From assembly GCF_016405905.1 (NCBI RefSeq), contig NZ_JAEFCB010000012.1, positions 62,001 to 126,000 of the forward strand: a stretch of DNA of 64,000 bases, written 5' to 3'. A program made the position numbers and the translations under genes. Source of the DNA: Variovorax sp. IB41. GTDB taxonomy: Bacteria; Pseudomonadota; Gammaproteobacteria; Burkholderiales; Burkholderiaceae_C. The notes beneath the pieces are model-generated. The model had not been told where the DNA came from. It worked only from the letters and a program-made list of their open reading frames with translations, and did no database searches. Of the stretch, positions 63,921 to 64,000 are shown piece after piece; within the stretch, counting starts at the first letter, position 1; the number at the start of each line of letters is the position of its first letter.

Positions 63921-64000
63921 TTATTCGAGTTCGCCCATTTGCGATTGCAGGTAGTTCTGCAGGCCGACGCGGTCGATCAGGTCGATCTGGGTTTCCAGGA
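63921..64000 (-). CDS. bfr: Bacterioferritin, C-terminal fragment
   Basis: The last 26 codons of a minus-strand gene cut by the window edge. The peptide LETQIDLIDRVGLQNYLQSQ then MGELE is the standard C-terminus of bacterioferritin (helix 4 end and LGLQNYLQ-type helix 5). Bfr stores ferric iron as a 24-mer. Its partner ferredoxin Bfd is encoded at 55582-55854. The terminator at 63879-63898 follows. Confidence 0.85.
   Translation of the reverse strand, partial: LETQIDLIDRVGLQNYLQSQMGELE

Overview
The window is GC-rich chromosomal DNA, densely coding on both strands. Gene content points to a betaproteobacterium of the order Burkholderiales, most likely Comamonadaceae close to Variovorax. The signs are an orphan Bug-type periplasmic binding protein beside acyl-CoA genes, a phasin, EarP with an arginine-32 EF-P, an H-NS-like protein with a short AT-hook tail, and a surE-pcm-nlpD-rpoS order followed by rlmD. 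The genus is inferred from recognised protein families, not from a database search. I saw no rRNA, insertion sequence, prophage or CRISPR array.

Layout. 0.1-4.3 kb: a LysR regulator divergent from an HMG-CoA-lyase-like enzyme, a class III CoA-transferase and a Bug binding protein. 4.4-8.4 kb: an SMR (Gdx/SugE-like) exporter, an HPP-CBS membrane protein, a Bcr/CflA-type transporter and an unknown protein. 8.5-13.2 kb: dnaG-rpoD. 13.2-18 kb: a YihY-type membrane protein, an SDR, a phasin with a PhaR-like operator, a histone-deacetylase-family enzyme, a thioesterase, and two small stress-type proteins. 18.1-28.4 kb: pncB, a Na+/H+ antiporter, a D-2-hydroxyacid dehydrogenase, rmuC, two MFS transporters with a TetR regulator, a LOG-family protein and efp. 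28.5-36.9 kb: earP, an M20 peptidase, gamma-glutamyltransferase, uvrC, pgsA and a DMT exporter. 37-40 kb: a LysR regulator divergent from a fluoroacetate-dehalogenase-like hydrolase that overlaps a tartrate/D-malate dehydrogenase. 40.2-45.7 kb: an HU gene, tRNA-Val, ppiD, small genes, tRNA-His and an H-NS-family gene. 45.7-52.6 kb: a quinone oxidoreductase, surE-pcm-nlpD-rpoS-rlmD and a BI-1 protein.

53.2-64 kb is an iron island, almost all on the minus strand: hemP, exbD-exbB-tonB, bfd, a PiuC-type dioxygenase, a TonB-dependent siderophore receptor, a membrane-anchored flavodoxin/FAD reductase, apbE, DUF4198, DUF2271 and PepSY genes, and the 3' end of bacterioferritin. Fur-like boxes precede hemP, bfd, the receptor and the PepSY gene. 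The receptor and TonB-ExbBD would import ferric siderophore. PepSY, DUF2271, ApbE and the flavoreductase look like a periplasmic flavin-based electron-transfer chain that could reduce the iron. Bfr and Bfd would store and release it.

The most interesting item is this PepSY-DUF2271-DUF4198-ApbE-flavoreductase operon. The DUF2271 protein carries a D-G-V-T-G-A-T motif like the FMN attachment site of NqrC/RnfG, so it may be the covalently flavinylated substrate of the neighbouring ApbE.
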